Shown: positions 46,044-62,087 of the stretch, piece by piece | How the letters are laid out: the number at the start of each line of letters is the position of its first letter | Numbering within the stretch: position 1 is the first letter of the stretch | Origin: Dastarcus helophoroides | Taxonomy: Eukaryota; Arthropoda; Insecta; Coleoptera; Bothrideridae | Reading direction: 5' to 3' | Length of the DNA stretch: 64,000 nucleotides | Assembly: GCA_028583605.1 (NCBI GenBank) | Contig: CM053330.1 | Location: forward strand, 22,222,129 to 22,286,128 | Notes under the pieces: model-generated | The model's input: only the letters and a program-made list of their open reading frames with translations | The model's database searches: none | What the model was told of the DNA's origin: nothing | Made by a program: the position numbers and the translations under genes

Positions 46044-46045
46044 TA

Positions 46046-47106
46046 TGTCAATTCTGACATTTCTAATTAATTTTGTGTCATGACTATTCCAATTAAAATC
46101 TATCATTTTTTTCCAATACGCAGACAGTAAAATACCCGACAGGAAGAAATAAGTAAACGGTATTTCTTTTTGCAACTCAGGAAAAATTAAATATTTTTTT
46201 TTATTTGCTACATCTGAGCAAACTTATAATTCTAATTATTTATCACTGATAATCAAATTGTATATTATTTATTTATCTGTATTTTAACAATGAGAGTTTT
46301 AATTACCCAAAGAAATTAAATTTTGCTGCTATGTAGTGGTAAAAGAAGAACCTAGGACTGCATTCTCATATATACCATTCCTTTTTCGTCTTTGTCCGAC
46401 TTATCGATCAAAATACGAGGACGAGCAGAACAGGACAGAAACATACATCAACTCCAAAATTCCTTATGTCGGATGACAGCTCTGTTAATAGCTCTTCCAA
46501 GTAGTTCTTGTAGTACGTATCTTGATGTTCAAGTGCAAGGATTAGCATTAGGCGTTGCTTGTGCAGCCATAATATCAGATTCTGTCTCCATTTCTTGTTT
46601 CTCTCACAGGTTTATCGTATGTTTATAATTTTCCAGAGTTTCTCATTTGGAAAATTTAAAGGTATCGGTCTGGGTGCTGCTCCAAAATTTTCTCATGAAT
46701 TTTTTCTCCGCAATATATTCTAACAACATATTTTACAATGAAACTTTAAAAAGTCACTTTTAAGCAAAGGCCTCAATATATTTAGGCTCAAGCATCCAAA
46801 CTTAGTTTAATTCGGTTTTTCTGCATTTCACATTAATTCAAAAGGTTGAGCATATTCCAGCTTTTGGACGATGTCATCGCTCCTCTTTAAACTAAAGTTT
46901 CTTACACCCTTTTTGTTTTAACATGAAATACATATTTCTTTAGCAACTTTCATTTCAAATTCATCTTTTCTGGGTTATTCTGCACCAGTCTCACCATCTG
47001 TAAAGTATCAAACACATCAGGCAGAAAAAATCATTGCTTATGAAAAAAAAAAAAAGATGGTTCTGATAAATGGCACTTTTATAGTACATTTTTCGTGTCA
47101 ATCATA
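46046..47106. other. AT-rich spacer; open stretch at 46392-46628 unrecognised
   Basis: 46392-46628 is less AT-rich and open for 78 codons on the plus strand (Ser/Cys/Leu-rich). It ends near a splice-acceptor-like 'ttctctcacag' at 46600-46610. No family recognised, and chance is a sufficient explanation. Confidence 0.35.
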
Positions 47107-47108
47107 TA

Positions 47109-48385
47109 CAGGGTGGACCATAAGTAATGGTACATACAGCAAAAGTAGATTATTTGTATAAAAATAAGGTGATTTAGCCACATTTACCCTATACCAAAAG
47201 TTGATATTAACAGAGATACAGGGTGTCAAAGTTGAAAAAAAAAAATTGTGATTTTTTCGCATAACTGATGAACACATTTCACTATAGACAAGAAATTTGG
47301 CATAGGGGGGTTTGTTTAGTCAAGAAATTCTAATTTGCTAACAGATTGCCAGTAACTCATAGGGGGCGCTACCTGCGCTAACTTGTATTATTCTAAAGCA
47401 TGATAAGTTTTTTGTGCCGTTATGTACACTTATTTTAAATGGATAATTTTATTTATCTACATTTTTTACTTAAAAAAGATATACTTTCTAAATGTTGATA
47501 CAAGCAACCGTTTTCAAGATATTTGTCTTCAAAGTTTGCAGCACGTTTATTTTAAGCTATGTAAATGTGAATTTTTCGCAGTAGATTTTAAAATAAAAGT
47601 AATAAAACTGACTTTAAAACAGTTAACATTAAATATTACTCTACTGACATTATTATTACACATACTTTTTAAATTTCTAAAGCAAATTTAAATAAAATAC
47701 CAAAACAAAATTTATTTTCAAAAATAAGTATGTGGGGTCTTTTATTGAAATTCATCTTTAGATATCTGCTTTGATCACCCAGACTATTAAAATTTTCTTG
47801 TGCGGACTCAGACATCATATGTCAGATGTCTATGTTAAAAAATAAATTACGTCTTAATTTTTTGGATTTTCTTTATTGAGATTTCCAAAATTTAGGTAAT
47901 AATATTATCAGCAAAGTAATATTTGACATAAATTACTTTGAAAGCTGTATTATTAGTATTTTTTTTCAAGCCTACTTCGAAAATTTAATATCTTTAAAGG
48001 CAAATATCTTGGAAACGGTTGCCCGTATCAACTTTCAGAAAGTACACCTTTTTTACGTAAAAAATATGGGAAAATAAAATAACTCATTTAAAATTAATAT
48101 ACGTGGGTGCACAAAAAAGTTATGATGATTTAAAATTATGCAGGATAGCGCAGATAGCGCCTTCTATCAAAAAATATTGGTAATATGTTAGCAAATTAGA
48201 GTTTGTCGACTTAAGAAACCCCCTTGTGCCAAATTTCGTGCCCATATTACAATTCATTCCATAGTTATAAGAAAATATCGAAATTTTGACACCCTGTATC
48301 TGTATTAATATCAAATTTTGGTATAAGCTAAATGTAGCTAAATCACATTATTTTATTAGAAAAATCCACCATTGGTCCACCCTGT
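47109..48385. mobile_element. IR-A foldback element, copy 3
   Basis: 1,277 bp flanked by TA (47107-47108 and 48386-48387). Left end CAGGGTGGACCATAAGTAAT. The right end has lost about 21 bp just inside the terminus: it reads inward CAGGGTGGACCAATGGTGGA, where copy 2 keeps TAAGTAATGGTACATACAGC between GGACCA and ATGGTGGA. The rest matches copies 1 and 2 throughout. The damaged right terminus would be expected to prevent further mobilisation. Confidence 0.85.
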
Positions 48386-48387
48386 AT

Positions 48388-49401
48388 ATTGACCCAAATT
48401 CATAAGGATAATAATTAAATTTAATAATGCCATTCAAATTGTTTTCACGCTAGGTATTTTCAAAATTTTAAGATTTTAACCTATTTCCTTTTTTGCTAAT
48501 ATTTCTGGAGTGCTTTACAGTTAATGCATTTTTTATATTTTTAATGGGTTTTACTTTAGAGGTAAATAGCGTTTTATGTTTTTTGTTATTGGATAAATAT
48601 TATTGTAGAAGTCGAGGACATTTTTTGTGTCAAAAATTATTGAACATGTATAACTATTTAAGGTGAGGTTTTATGTTTTGTTTTTTTATTCCGCAAAAAT
48701 GATAGACAAGTAAAAATAAATATGTGAGTTGAGGACCTTTATTTTAGTCAACAAAAAGGATGTCGTTGACCTCTTTGTATCTTAGGGGGTAACAACACAA
48801 AAAAAACGTCTATTTTTACCCCCTTAGGGGGCCGTACCACTAAAAAGATTGATAAAAGTTACAGTAAATTACTACTAAAACTGCTTGGCACAAATCGCAT
48901 ATTTTTGTAATTATTTTAGGATTTCCAAGATAGCGGACATGTATTTTCAAAATTTAGGGATGTTTCCCAACTTTGAATTTTGGGAATTTTTCTAGATTGC
49001 TTCAGGGCACCCTAGATAACCTATTTAAATAGGTTTTGGCTTTCCAGTGTTTTTTTCGTCTCGAGTCAAATTTAAGCCTAACTTTCCTATACTACTACTT
49101 CAAATAAAAGAAACGATATGATACTAAATTTCAAAATCTTAATAATATTTCTTTGTGTTTTCCACAATGTGAGAATTTATTCAAGGATACTAGAGGAATA
49201 TTGTTGAAATTCTTCTTCGAAAGTATCTCTAAAACTATTACTTTTTTCCACTTTCTACCTTCAGGAAATTATTTTATCCACTGCAGATGTTTTAAAATCT
49301 AAATATAGAAACAAACCTTAAAAGAGTGTCTATCTCGAATACCAATCGAAACCTGGAGACGTTATGTTGTCACATCCATTGCTTTTATTATATTTTTTTT
49401 T
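48388..49401. other. AT-rich spacer with K repeat copy 2
   Basis: 48860-49090 is the forward copy of repeat K (see 44696-44935). 48770-48840 has a local G/C-rich inverted pair (cttagggggtaac ... acccccttaggggg). No gene. Confidence 0.5.
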
Positions 49402-50468
49402 CAAATAATAATTGATTTGACTAGTATACAATTATCTACAGTTAATAAAATAAACTCACAGAGTGGTTTTAGGAAAGGACAGGATCATACTTTTAGCATA
49501 AAAGGAAATAGAGAAAACGTTAAACAAAAGAAAGTAGCTGGCATAATATTCTTAAATTTAGAAAAGGCATTTAACAGACTGCCAAGAAGAATGATTCCGG
49601 AATACCTTAGGGAGAAGACAAATAAACAACAACTAACAGTACAAAGTTTGTACCTAAATATTAAGAACGATGTTAGAACAAGACATAACAAGTCAGAAGA
49701 ATTGAGCACTTCTAATGGCCTAAGACAGGCAGGAGTGCTAAGCCCTTTATTGTTCATCATCTTCTTTGATGATATTATAAAAAAGTGCAGACCAAAAATG
49801 AAAAAATTATAAGTAGGCGACCGCAACTTAAAAAATGTAACTGCAACACAGGGGCTCCCAAAGCGCGGCCCGCGGGCCAAATTCTGCCCGTAAAGCCTGT
49901 GAATGCGGCCCACGATATCGAAACGATATATTAAATTTTCAATAAAAAATAAATAAGTAAATAGTAAAATAAATAAAAAATATTACAGATAAAATACAAT
50001 AAAATATTTTGATATTTTAAAAAAATTCTTACACAACTTTAACCATAAGCGTTTGTATTAATAAAATATTGTTTAGCTTATGTAAAAAAATATTGTAGTA
50101 TGTCTAGTCTAGTTAATACACATTTGTACAAAAATGTAATATAGTAGTCTCAAATAGATGCAGAACTGTTAATCATCGTTTTTTAGTATAATTAAAGATT
50201 TATATTTATATTAAATTTAGTATTTTAATAAAAAAAATAAAAATATAAGAAATAGTTAAATTATTTAAAAACAAAAAAAAATCGTGGTTACTGTTTTGAT
50301 TTTATTTCTTTTGTTTTTGGCCCACCAAAATTTTTGGTAATGTTAAATTGGCCCGTCTAAGAAAAACTTTGGGAACACCTGCTGTAACAGAATGTGCGTT
50401 TGCAGATGATGTAGTACTATTTGCACCAAATGAAAGTGACATAAGGAAAAATTCTGGAAATTTGGCAT
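49402..50468 (+). pseudogene. Non-LTR retrotransposon reverse transcriptase, split by hAT
   Basis: The open stretch to 49809 carries LINE reverse transcriptase motifs in order: SGFRKGQDHTFSI (about 49459-49500); motif A as FLNLEKAFNRLPRR, with N (codon 49555-49557) where the catalytic aspartate is expected; and motif B as NGLRQAGVLSPLLF followed by DDIIKKC. An in-frame TAA follows at 49810-49812, and the frame continues to 49848, where a 533-bp hAT element begins. Beyond it and one target-duplication copy, the frame resumes with ECAFADDVVLFAPNESD, the catalytic FADD box of motif C. A TGA closes it at about 50468. The N-terminal endonuclease and C-terminal parts are not visible. Function in the family: target-primed reverse transcription. 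Confidence 0.9.
49849..50381. mobile_element. Non-autonomous hAT element inside the LINE relic
   Basis: 533 bp. Left end CAGGGGCTCCCAAAGCGCGG; right end read inward CAGGTGTTCCCAAAGTTTTT. Subterminal G/C-rich patches ('gcggcccgcgggcca', 'ggcccgtc') are typical of Charlie-like hAT elements. Flanks CTGCAACA (49841-49848) and CTGTAACA (50382-50389) are an 8-bp target duplication with one mismatch. No open frame, so this is a non-autonomous derivative. Its insertion post-dates the LINE. Confidence 0.9.
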
Positions 50469-53189
50469 GACATGTTGGTATAAAATAACATTAAAATAAG
50501 CTTTACAAAAACCAAATTAATGGTGATATCAAGTTAGAACTAATATAGTAATTGATAACATTAAATTAGAAAAAGTCAATGATTGAAAAGGCAAGTAATA
50601 TCTATTATACTTTGATTAGCAAATTCCAATTATCTTCTCTAAAAAAGTAAATTAATAAGTCTGATACTTTGGTTACTGTATTAAGTGCTTTATTCTTGAG
50701 AAATATGCAGAAAAAAATTCCACCTAAAATTCAGCAATTGGTCAATTTTATTTTAACTGTTTAGACAATTTGGAATGCGGAGTAAAAAACAGCCCGGAAT
50801 TCAACATGTTAATTAACCCAGTCAAAATTTTAATGGCTATCATTTTGACTGCGGTTATAATATTTCTTTCACTTAAATTATCATTAATCTTGTTTTTTGT
50901 TCAAGTCCAACTAGTGTAAGAAATTTGTCCATTTAACAATCTATGCTTTATTACTTTGAATCATGCATGTTTTAAAAAATAAAGTTATATTTCCAGTTTA
51001 GTTGTGTTTAATTTATTATACCTCTTTGAAAGCTTTAATGTTTTATCTGAGCAGATGAATTCATAAGTGAAATATTGATATGAATTGACATATTTAAGTC
51101 ATGCAGATGAAATATTGCAGATATATGGAAAATGGAAAGGTTTAATCCCCGAGGGTTTCTTGCTGAAGCGGAGTTAGAGAAAACCTTGCTGAAAGTGACA
51201 TTTCCAGCAAATTTTTGCATTTCCCCTCGGGAAAATTTATTGTTCACGTTACAGAAATCGATTTGTGGAATTTCTTAATGCCGAACTCTTTTTTATCTCT
51301 AATATGATTGGAAGAGGGATACGGCTTATGGCCCTAGGGGTTTATCGACTTTCTCGTCTAATAAAAATATATGTTTTATTGAGGTTCGCACACTCGCTTC
51401 CTGAATTTTTTTAACAGCATTAACATTTATGTTTAATGTCATTCAAATTCATCTATAGGTATATAACTTAAAAACTACCATAAAGGAAACATTTCCTACA
51501 CTGCAAAAACTGAAAATGAAGCTGATCCGGAATATATAAATTACGAATCATTGGTAACGCTTTTCTTGCAGCCAGGTGTGGCAAAAGTAATGGGCAATAA
51601 TTTTTTTACAAAACGAATGTGCATTGACCGCGTTTCCATCCATTACATTTCTTAATAGTCACGAAAAGATTTCAGTTTATATATCATAATATCACGTTTT
51701 ACTAATTATTTAGGTCTTTATGGATAATAAATATCTATAATTAATAGAGAAATTGAATGCTACAGTTTATGTTAAATAACGTATCTGTTAATGGTGATGT
51801 TCATAGAGAACCAACAGGGTTAGTACTATTTGACGTATCACCATTAGGATCTCCTAAACTATTGCAGATACAGAATCGGAAAAATTACAAAAAAGTTGTC
51901 TTATTTTAATGATAGTATTGTTATGAAAGCAAATTTGAAATATCTTACTTGATTCCTGAAATATTTTGAGAAAACTGAAAATCCCTATTCTTAGTTTTTA
52001 AAATATGTGACTTGCTTATGAAGATAATGTTACGAAATGTGGTGGTTCGATATAAAGCTCCTAGTTTATTATAACGGTAAAAAAAGATTTGATTTATTTT
52101 TCTTTATCTTTTTTTCTTCTTATAGACCCGATATTGGAATTTCAGATGGCTGAGTAGGCCAAAACAGTTCAATTACAATGGTGAGTGCCATATGTGAAAA
52201 ATGTTTTTTCTACTCTCACCTGTATATTCACTGTTTTCTTTACAGTTTGGTCATATTAGTCTAGTAAACAGATATAACGTAAGTCTCGACGTGATTGGTC
52301 GATTTCATATCCACACTAATGTGTGGATTTCAATTCAGAAAAAAAACGACGTCTGATGTTTAAGTAAATGTTCCGGTGAATTTGAAACATCCTGAATAAA
52401 CTTTGAAACTTGTCCAAACTGCACTGTCACAATTATTTACTTCAAGGAATAAAATGTTTCTTTTTAAAAACCTTGTATTTTTAAAAAAGAGGATCATATC
52501 AAAAAGGGTTAGGTTTAGGTATAAAAGAACCTTATAAAAATTGACTTTATTTTTGGCGCTAAATGTAAAAATGAAAAAAAGATATGGTGTCTCTTCTAAA
52601 ATATCACAACTTTGATATGTAACTATTTTCTGGAACACCCTGTATATTTGTAAATATTTTTGACATGTAGATCCCAGCGATTCATATTCAACCATATTGT
52701 TTATTTTTTAAAATATGTTATCTTATAGTTCCTAGAGGCCTTAACGTTCAGGTTGGTCCACCCTGTATAACTGACAATTTATAGGATTGCTACGACAATG
52801 ATAAAGCTTTGATAGCAATGACCTACTATTAAAAATTATAAAAATAACTTCTGTAGCAGTCGGACAAACGATTTTTTGCTTATGTTATATATCGTTGTAA
52901 TCAAAATATTTTAGCCTATTCGGCCATGTGAAATTACAATATGGCGTTCATAAGGAGAAAAAAAATGATGATCGCATATTGAGAACTAAGAGAGATAAAT
53001 AAAATCTAATTTTATTATTATAATAAACTGAATGCCCTATACAAAATTATTACATTTCGTAACATTATCTTTATAAACAAATAAGATATTTCTAAAAAAA
53101 TAAATTGGCCATTTTCAGTTTTTTTCAAAATATTTCAGGAACCCTGTGAGATATTTTAAATCTGTTTTTACAAGAATATTGCGTGTACA
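50469..53189. other. AT-rich intergenic; fragment of repeat I at 52205-52330
   Basis: 52205-52330 matches the inner part of the unit I arm ('gtatattcactgttttcttta', 'tagtctagt(a/g)aac(a/g)gatataacgtaagtc', 'tgattggtc'). Foldback-type right ends occur at 52643 ('ggaacaccctgta') and 52759 ('ggtccaccctgta', IR-A-like) without partners. 51120-51250 is a less AT-rich patch with the inverted words CCCCGAGGG/CCCCTCGGG. No gene recognised. Confidence 0.45.
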
Positions 53190-53194
53190 GTGAA

Positions 53195-53312
53195 ACAGTA
53201 TCTCTCTGAAGATGGATAGCTTGCCTACCGAAACGCGTTAGAACAACTTTTGTTGTATTTTTTAATCTTTCTTGGTTTCAGAGGACAATATTTTTATATT
53301 AATTACTAATTG
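53195..53312 (+). mobile_element. H repeat, copy 5 (single arm)
   Basis: Forward arm only: CTGAAGA (53206-53212), 'cgaaacgcgttagaacaacttttgttgtattttttaatctttcttggtttcagaggacaatattt'. The inverted partner arm present in copies 2 and 4 is absent. Confidence 0.6.
53199..53245 (+). ncRNA. Hammerhead-like motif, decayed (H copy 5)
   Basis: CTGAAGA and GAAA (53230-53233) with CGCGTTAGA remain, but the stem between them (GGATAGC against GCCTACC) has several mismatches, so folding is unlikely. Confidence 0.3.
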
Positions 53313-56300
53313 TAAGATAAAAAAACAGATTGGAACTTGGATCCATAGAATAAGAGTATGACTCTAACCAACTTGGTCACGAAGCCTCATTAAACATATT
53401 ACTTAACCCGACAGCAAAATAAATTGTTAGAATTGAGACGTTTTGCCTTTTTGCATTAAATTTATTATATTTCAAAATAACCTAAGATATAATTTAAATT
53501 AATACAAATCAAATAACACCTTATTTGTTATAATCGCTTCAGTACTTTCAGCTCTTCAGGGCTACAAATTATCTTACATCCATACAAGCATAGTCTAAGA
53601 CACAACTTGAATGAAGACAAGTCGAATGACACCTAATTCGTTTTAATTGCTTCAGTAGTGGAGGCTGTACAAGGTAACAAAATATTCATACATACCCGTG
53701 AAAATTACAACCCTTCCTTGCTGCGTTGCTGTAGTCGGGTAAAAAAATAAATAGAATGATTCTCCAAAAAATCGTCCCAATTGCAGCTGGAGTAACTGGA
53801 AATGATGAAATAAAATAAAGAAAAAGCACTATTCGTTATAGTCAATTGTGGATTAAAAATTCTTAATTAGAATACTGGGGAGGGATTTATTTTCTATTTC
53901 TGATTTAACGAGAAAAAGTCATTTTTTAAAATCCCCTGCCTAATCCAAAATCATCGCAAATAATCTTATTTTCTTTATTTTTTTACAGCGAGGTCAATTA
54001 TCTGGAAATGTTCAAAAATAACTAGAAGTAAATTGCTCTTATTTTTGGCGGATCGGAGAATATTATGTACAAATGTGGATCAGAATTACAAAAAACACCT
54101 AAATAGCAATTTTCTATTTACTTTCAGAAATTAACAACCAAGTAAGATAAATAACACAAATATTTCACAAAAGGTATAGGATGTTCCATTGGAAAAAATA
54201 TAAATTTCATACGTTTTGTATTTTTGGACACTCTGTATATTATGAAATTAGTATTAAAAAGTGCTCCCAATGGGTTTCCATCCAGAATGGTTATCACAGA
54301 TGATCCACGTAGGAGATTTTAGAGGAAGATAAAGATGTGTCTAGCGCATGATGAGTCATTGCTGAACTTTAGCTAAGGAAATTCCCGCTAAGGATTTTTG
54401 GCATATGTAGCCACTTTGGGCAAGGCGTATTCAAGAAATTTTCTTCAGTTTTTTAATAAAATGTTGTTGCTAAATGTATGATCAAAAATAGTACAATGAA
54501 CTCGGTAAAAGAGGCCTACATGTTGGCTTCATTTCAAGTAATCCACTCTGAATCCAGAAACAGTGCCTCCATGGTATGTTGCTTTTATCCAGATCTTTAA
54601 CTTCAATTTAACCAAATATTTCCAAAAATCCATCTTAAGAAAATGTGCAAGTACTCAATCAAGAAACATTAAATGGATTTTATAATCACTTTGAATTTTC
54701 AGAAATGGTATTCCTCCAAGAAGTAATTTTTCACTTGTCTTGTTGCCATTTTATGGTAAAATGATTACTGCTGATTTCTCATTAATATAAAACATTAAAG
54801 AAATAAAACATTTCTTGACTCATTATGTAAGCTGTTTTACTATGTAATAGTGCATAGTGCACACGTCGTATTTTCCTGCAGAAAAAACAAGAGAGGTTCC
54901 TTACTATTGTACTTTAATAATTACACGAATCCTGAATAAGAGGTTCCACGTTAATAATACATATTTATATTCTGCTATTTTATCACCACAACTTTGTTGG
55001 ACATTTTTCATTAACTTCTTAGTCTGATTTATGTTATTGCTTAAATTACCGTAATTATTTTTAAATTATTAGCGAAATAGCTCTGCTCCTTAGGGTATAC
55101 ATTTACTTTATAGCAACATTAACGACTCTGTCAATACTTAAATTTAAAAATATGTAATTGAAAATTGACTTATTTTGCATTAATATGTATTTATTTATTG
55201 AATTATCTGTGAACCTAAACTAAAGGCGAAACATATGTAGGTAATAAATAAAATACATAAAATTAAAATATTCATTTGTTGAACCACATTGCTATTTACT
55301 TGATTGGTCGTGATTAATGATAACATTTTAATGTACCATTATTTAAAGATACTAATATAAAATTGCGGGAAGGAGCTTTTTTATACGAAACATTCCTCTC
55401 TAATGTTATAAAAGCAACATACATCATGGATTGAGACGATGGCAATGGTTTAATCAACCTCGGTTGTGTTGTCTTTGACTTGGTTAGCAATTCGGCGAGA
55501 TCCAACCATTAATAAAGTTATAATGACTACATTTCATAGATCTGATGTATCATTTGTCTTTTATATTATAGGGTACATATTAGAGAAGGTGCCAAATAAT
55601 TGCAAAATTGCTCTGATAAATATATGTTATAAGGTTGATTGCAACTTTCAAAGAGTTGTAAAGATATTCACTGTTTTAATTTTAAACTTGGTATCAATTT
55701 GATTTCATCTTTTCTTTGTCGGCCAGACTGTGATGCTGTTGATGAATGACTGGCAGAATTTTGGGAAATTCGTTCTCGTTATTACAATAAAAAATATTTC
55801 AGAAAGAAGTGAACAAAAGATAAAATAAGATCGAGAATGTGGACCGCGTATCGCATAAACGTGGTTTTACTTTGGTTTTAATTATGTTACCTACTTTGTT
55901 CTTAAAGTAGGCCGTCAATCATGACATCCCGCTGAAGTGCTATTGTCAACATGACAAACAGGTATCTGCATATACTGAAGCAAATCTCTGTGAAAAAATT
56001 AAATCCTAAGTTACAGAACCAAATATTTATAAGTATGTGTAATAAAGACAAGTTTGTGGATTAAGGCACAAAATTCTAGAAAAGACCATTTAATATGTGG
56101 CTTATTTGAAAAGGCTCGATGTTGGTTGAATTATGGCAAAGTTGCTTATTTCATGCATTTATAAAATTTTCAATTTGAAGCCGAAAATTTAGAAAAATTA
56201 ACAGAAAATCTCAAATTGCAACTGGAATTTTGAGTCAAAAATAGGAAATTATTAAAAAAAATTCTTAGATTTATATTTGCTCCGTGTGTTCGTAGTTGCT

Positions 56301-57571
56301 TTTAAACCTAAATATCCTCACATTAAGATCTAGCTTATTTGAAGAGTTCCGAGGTTGGTTAAATTAAGGTATACATATTTTAGCGGTGTGCAGTATCTTA
56401 TATCTTAACACATTCGCTGCCAACTACAAGATAACTCGTAGAACGATAATTACTCTATTTAGGGTCTTCTATGGGGAATTTGTTTAAAATAAATGACAAC
56501 TAGTAATATTTGGGTTCCCAGAAGAAATTAAAAGAATAATGTGACCCTTAGAAAAATCATTTTTATTTTTATTATCTTAAAAAAAATAACATTCATTTTG
56601 AAAGAAATGCATAGCACGAATTATGAATACGTATACAAAAATCATTTCACATGATAATTTTATTTCTATTTATTTATTTTCACTCACATCAGAGCAATCT
56701 TCAGACTATGCAGTAATCTATTTTCTTTTTGTTTTCTTTTTTATATTATAAAAATAATGCAAAACTAATAATAATCGCACAACAGATGAAGTGAAACTGA
56801 ACAAATTTCATTTGCAACTGACGCTACATAATGATACTTTGAAAGTTTAACGCAATAATAATAATTAGTAATAATTAAAATACGAGTTGACTTGCAGAGA
56901 AAAAATATAAATTGTGTGTAGCAACGAATGTATTAAGCAGTTAAAAAAGTTTCAAAATATGGTGTCTATAAAAAAATGCACTTTGTTATGCTGGGGATGT
57001 CCAGTAAATTGAATAAATCAAAATAAGTAGCAATCTATTTTTATTTCCGCATCCTACTCGCAGTACCTCAGAGGCATAAGAGGGATACCCATCTTTCCGA
57101 GTAGATTGTACTTGAAAAATAGAAAGATAACAGATTTTCCATAAAAATTGGTTCTAACAATGTACTAATTAAAAGCTTTTCCAGCAGATAAATGAAACAA
57201 GAAAAATTCAATCTTCTTAGTTTTCTTTTTCAAATAACTGAAAAAGTATGTTTATTTCAGATTTATTTATTTTTTGCATATTATTCAGCACTTAAATAAG
57301 CAGCTTTGCCTTAATTTAACCAACATTCAACAGAGAGATGGAGATGCCCCCAAAAAGGGCGCCCTGTATGTACAAGAAATTGTTTAAATAAAGTGCGTAA
57401 TAAAACTGGAAGTCAAATTGGTGGTCTATTTTTATTTTTATAAAAAATCTAGAAAAATAAAGATTGTATCCAATGTTTCTGGACGTCATTTTGCTGCTCT
57501 TTTAATTTTACAACTGTTTTATCTTAGAGAAGCCCATAATGGCACTCCTTATCTTGGACACATTATTTATC
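53313..57571. other. AT-rich intergenic, no gene recognised
   Basis: 53509-53700 contains two diverged direct repeats offset by about 113 bp ('tcaaataacaccttatttgttataatcgcttcagta' and 'tcgaatgacacctaattcgttttaattgcttcagta'). 56110-56150 and 57290-57330 share a short inverted match around 'gttggttgaattatggcaaagttgctt'. A solo foldback right end lies at 57360-57368 ('gcgccctgta'). 55314-55505 on the minus strand is open for 63 codons with no family recognised. Confidence 0.4.
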
Positions 57572-60715
<3,144 letters not shown>

Positions 60716-60795
60716 TATAATAGTATAGTAGTTTATATTTTTGTTTGAAGGTTCATTAGCCTAAGGCGCACATTATAAAGTTATTTTTTACTATA

Positions 60796-62056
60796 CAGGA
60801 TGACCATATACAGAGTGGTGAACTAAAATTGCCTTTATTTAAATAGAATATCCTGTATATTTTTACATATTTGAATCTCTTACAAAATGCTGATTAAAAT
60901 GATATCAAACAATAGGGGTTTGGGGTTAACTGCTTTTAAGATATTTAGGAAAATCATGAAAATTAAGCCTAAATTGCAGGCTCGCTTGAAAGGTGGAAAT
61001 AATTTTATTTTTAGTGCACATTATTTCAGAAAATCCCTTTCCTAAAAAATGATTAAATTTTATTTAAATAACATTTGCTGATTAGCAAACTTAAAATGAC
61101 ATTTTTCCTAAAAAAATTCAAATAGCCCACCCTGTTTATTTTTATGTGTTTCTGTTATTTAACAGCTAAACTTTGCATTGATATAAATATCTGTGGGACT
61201 AATTCTTATATTTCGGGAGATATTTAATTTAAAATTAAAAAAAATTAAAATTCTCTAAATTTACTTTAGTAAAATGCGTTTTTTTTCTAAAAATTTTAGG
61301 ATCTAAACAAAAATAATATCTTTAAAATTCACTAAATTATTGCATGGTTTTAATTTTAATCATATAAATTAAATCTTTTTAAAAATATGGACTCTCAATT
61401 AGAAAACATATTGCTTTGGATTCTGATTATTATCTATACCTCAATTATATGCATCTTTGCTCTATGTTCTCTGCGCAGTTTACATTATTTAAGAAAATAT
61501 GGGTAAAACTAGTGCTTGGTATAATATTTGTACATTATAGTTGGCTTTGGTCAATAAAATTAACGAAACAAACCCATTTTTCACAACAACAATAAAAAAA
61601 TATTAACAAATATATTTTAAGAGCTTGGTTTTAGAAAGAAATTACAGATGCTTTTAAATATTCAAATATGGACATTTTTTATTTTTTTAATTTAAAGTTA
61701 AATAACTTTTAAACTATAAGAGCTAGACCTACAAATATTTATATTAAATCAAATCCTAGTTGCTGATTAATAAAAATAGAAAATATAAAAGTAATAATAT
61801 TTAAATAAAATTAACTTATTTTCTAAGAAAAGGATATTCTGTAACAATCTGCACTAAAAATAAAATGAGTTACTTGTTTTCGGTGTTTCAAACGAGCTTT
61901 CAAATTAGACTTAATTTTTATGATTTTTCTAAATACCCCTTGTTTAATATCATTTTAATAGGCATTTTGTAAGAGATTCAAATATGTAAAAATATACAGG
62001 ATATTCTATTTAAATAAAGGCAAGTTTAGTTCACCACTCTGTATATGGTCATCCTG
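60796..62056. mobile_element. IR-F foldback element
   Basis: 1,261 bp flanked by TA (60794-60795 and 62057-62058). The left end CAGGATGACCATATACAGAG and the right end read inward CAGGATGACCATATACAGAG are identical over these 20 bases. The arms stay highly similar for several hundred bp ('tggtgaactaaa', 'atttgaatctcttacaaaatgc', 'gaaaatcatgaaaattaa'). No transposase. The near-perfect arms suggest the youngest foldback in the window. Single copy here. Confidence 0.9.
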
Positions 62057-62087
62057 TATAGTATACCATTTATACCATTTAAATATA

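Noticed and set aside
49485..49913. 142-codon minus-strand frame at 49485-49913
   Set aside because: It is antisense to the reverse transcriptase motifs and crosses the hAT insertion boundary, so it is a shadow frame.
52360..52695. 111-codon minus-strand open stretch, Phe/Leu/Lys-rich
   Set aside because: Composition is what AT-rich noncoding DNA gives; it ends beside foldback-type termini (52643), and no family is recognisable.
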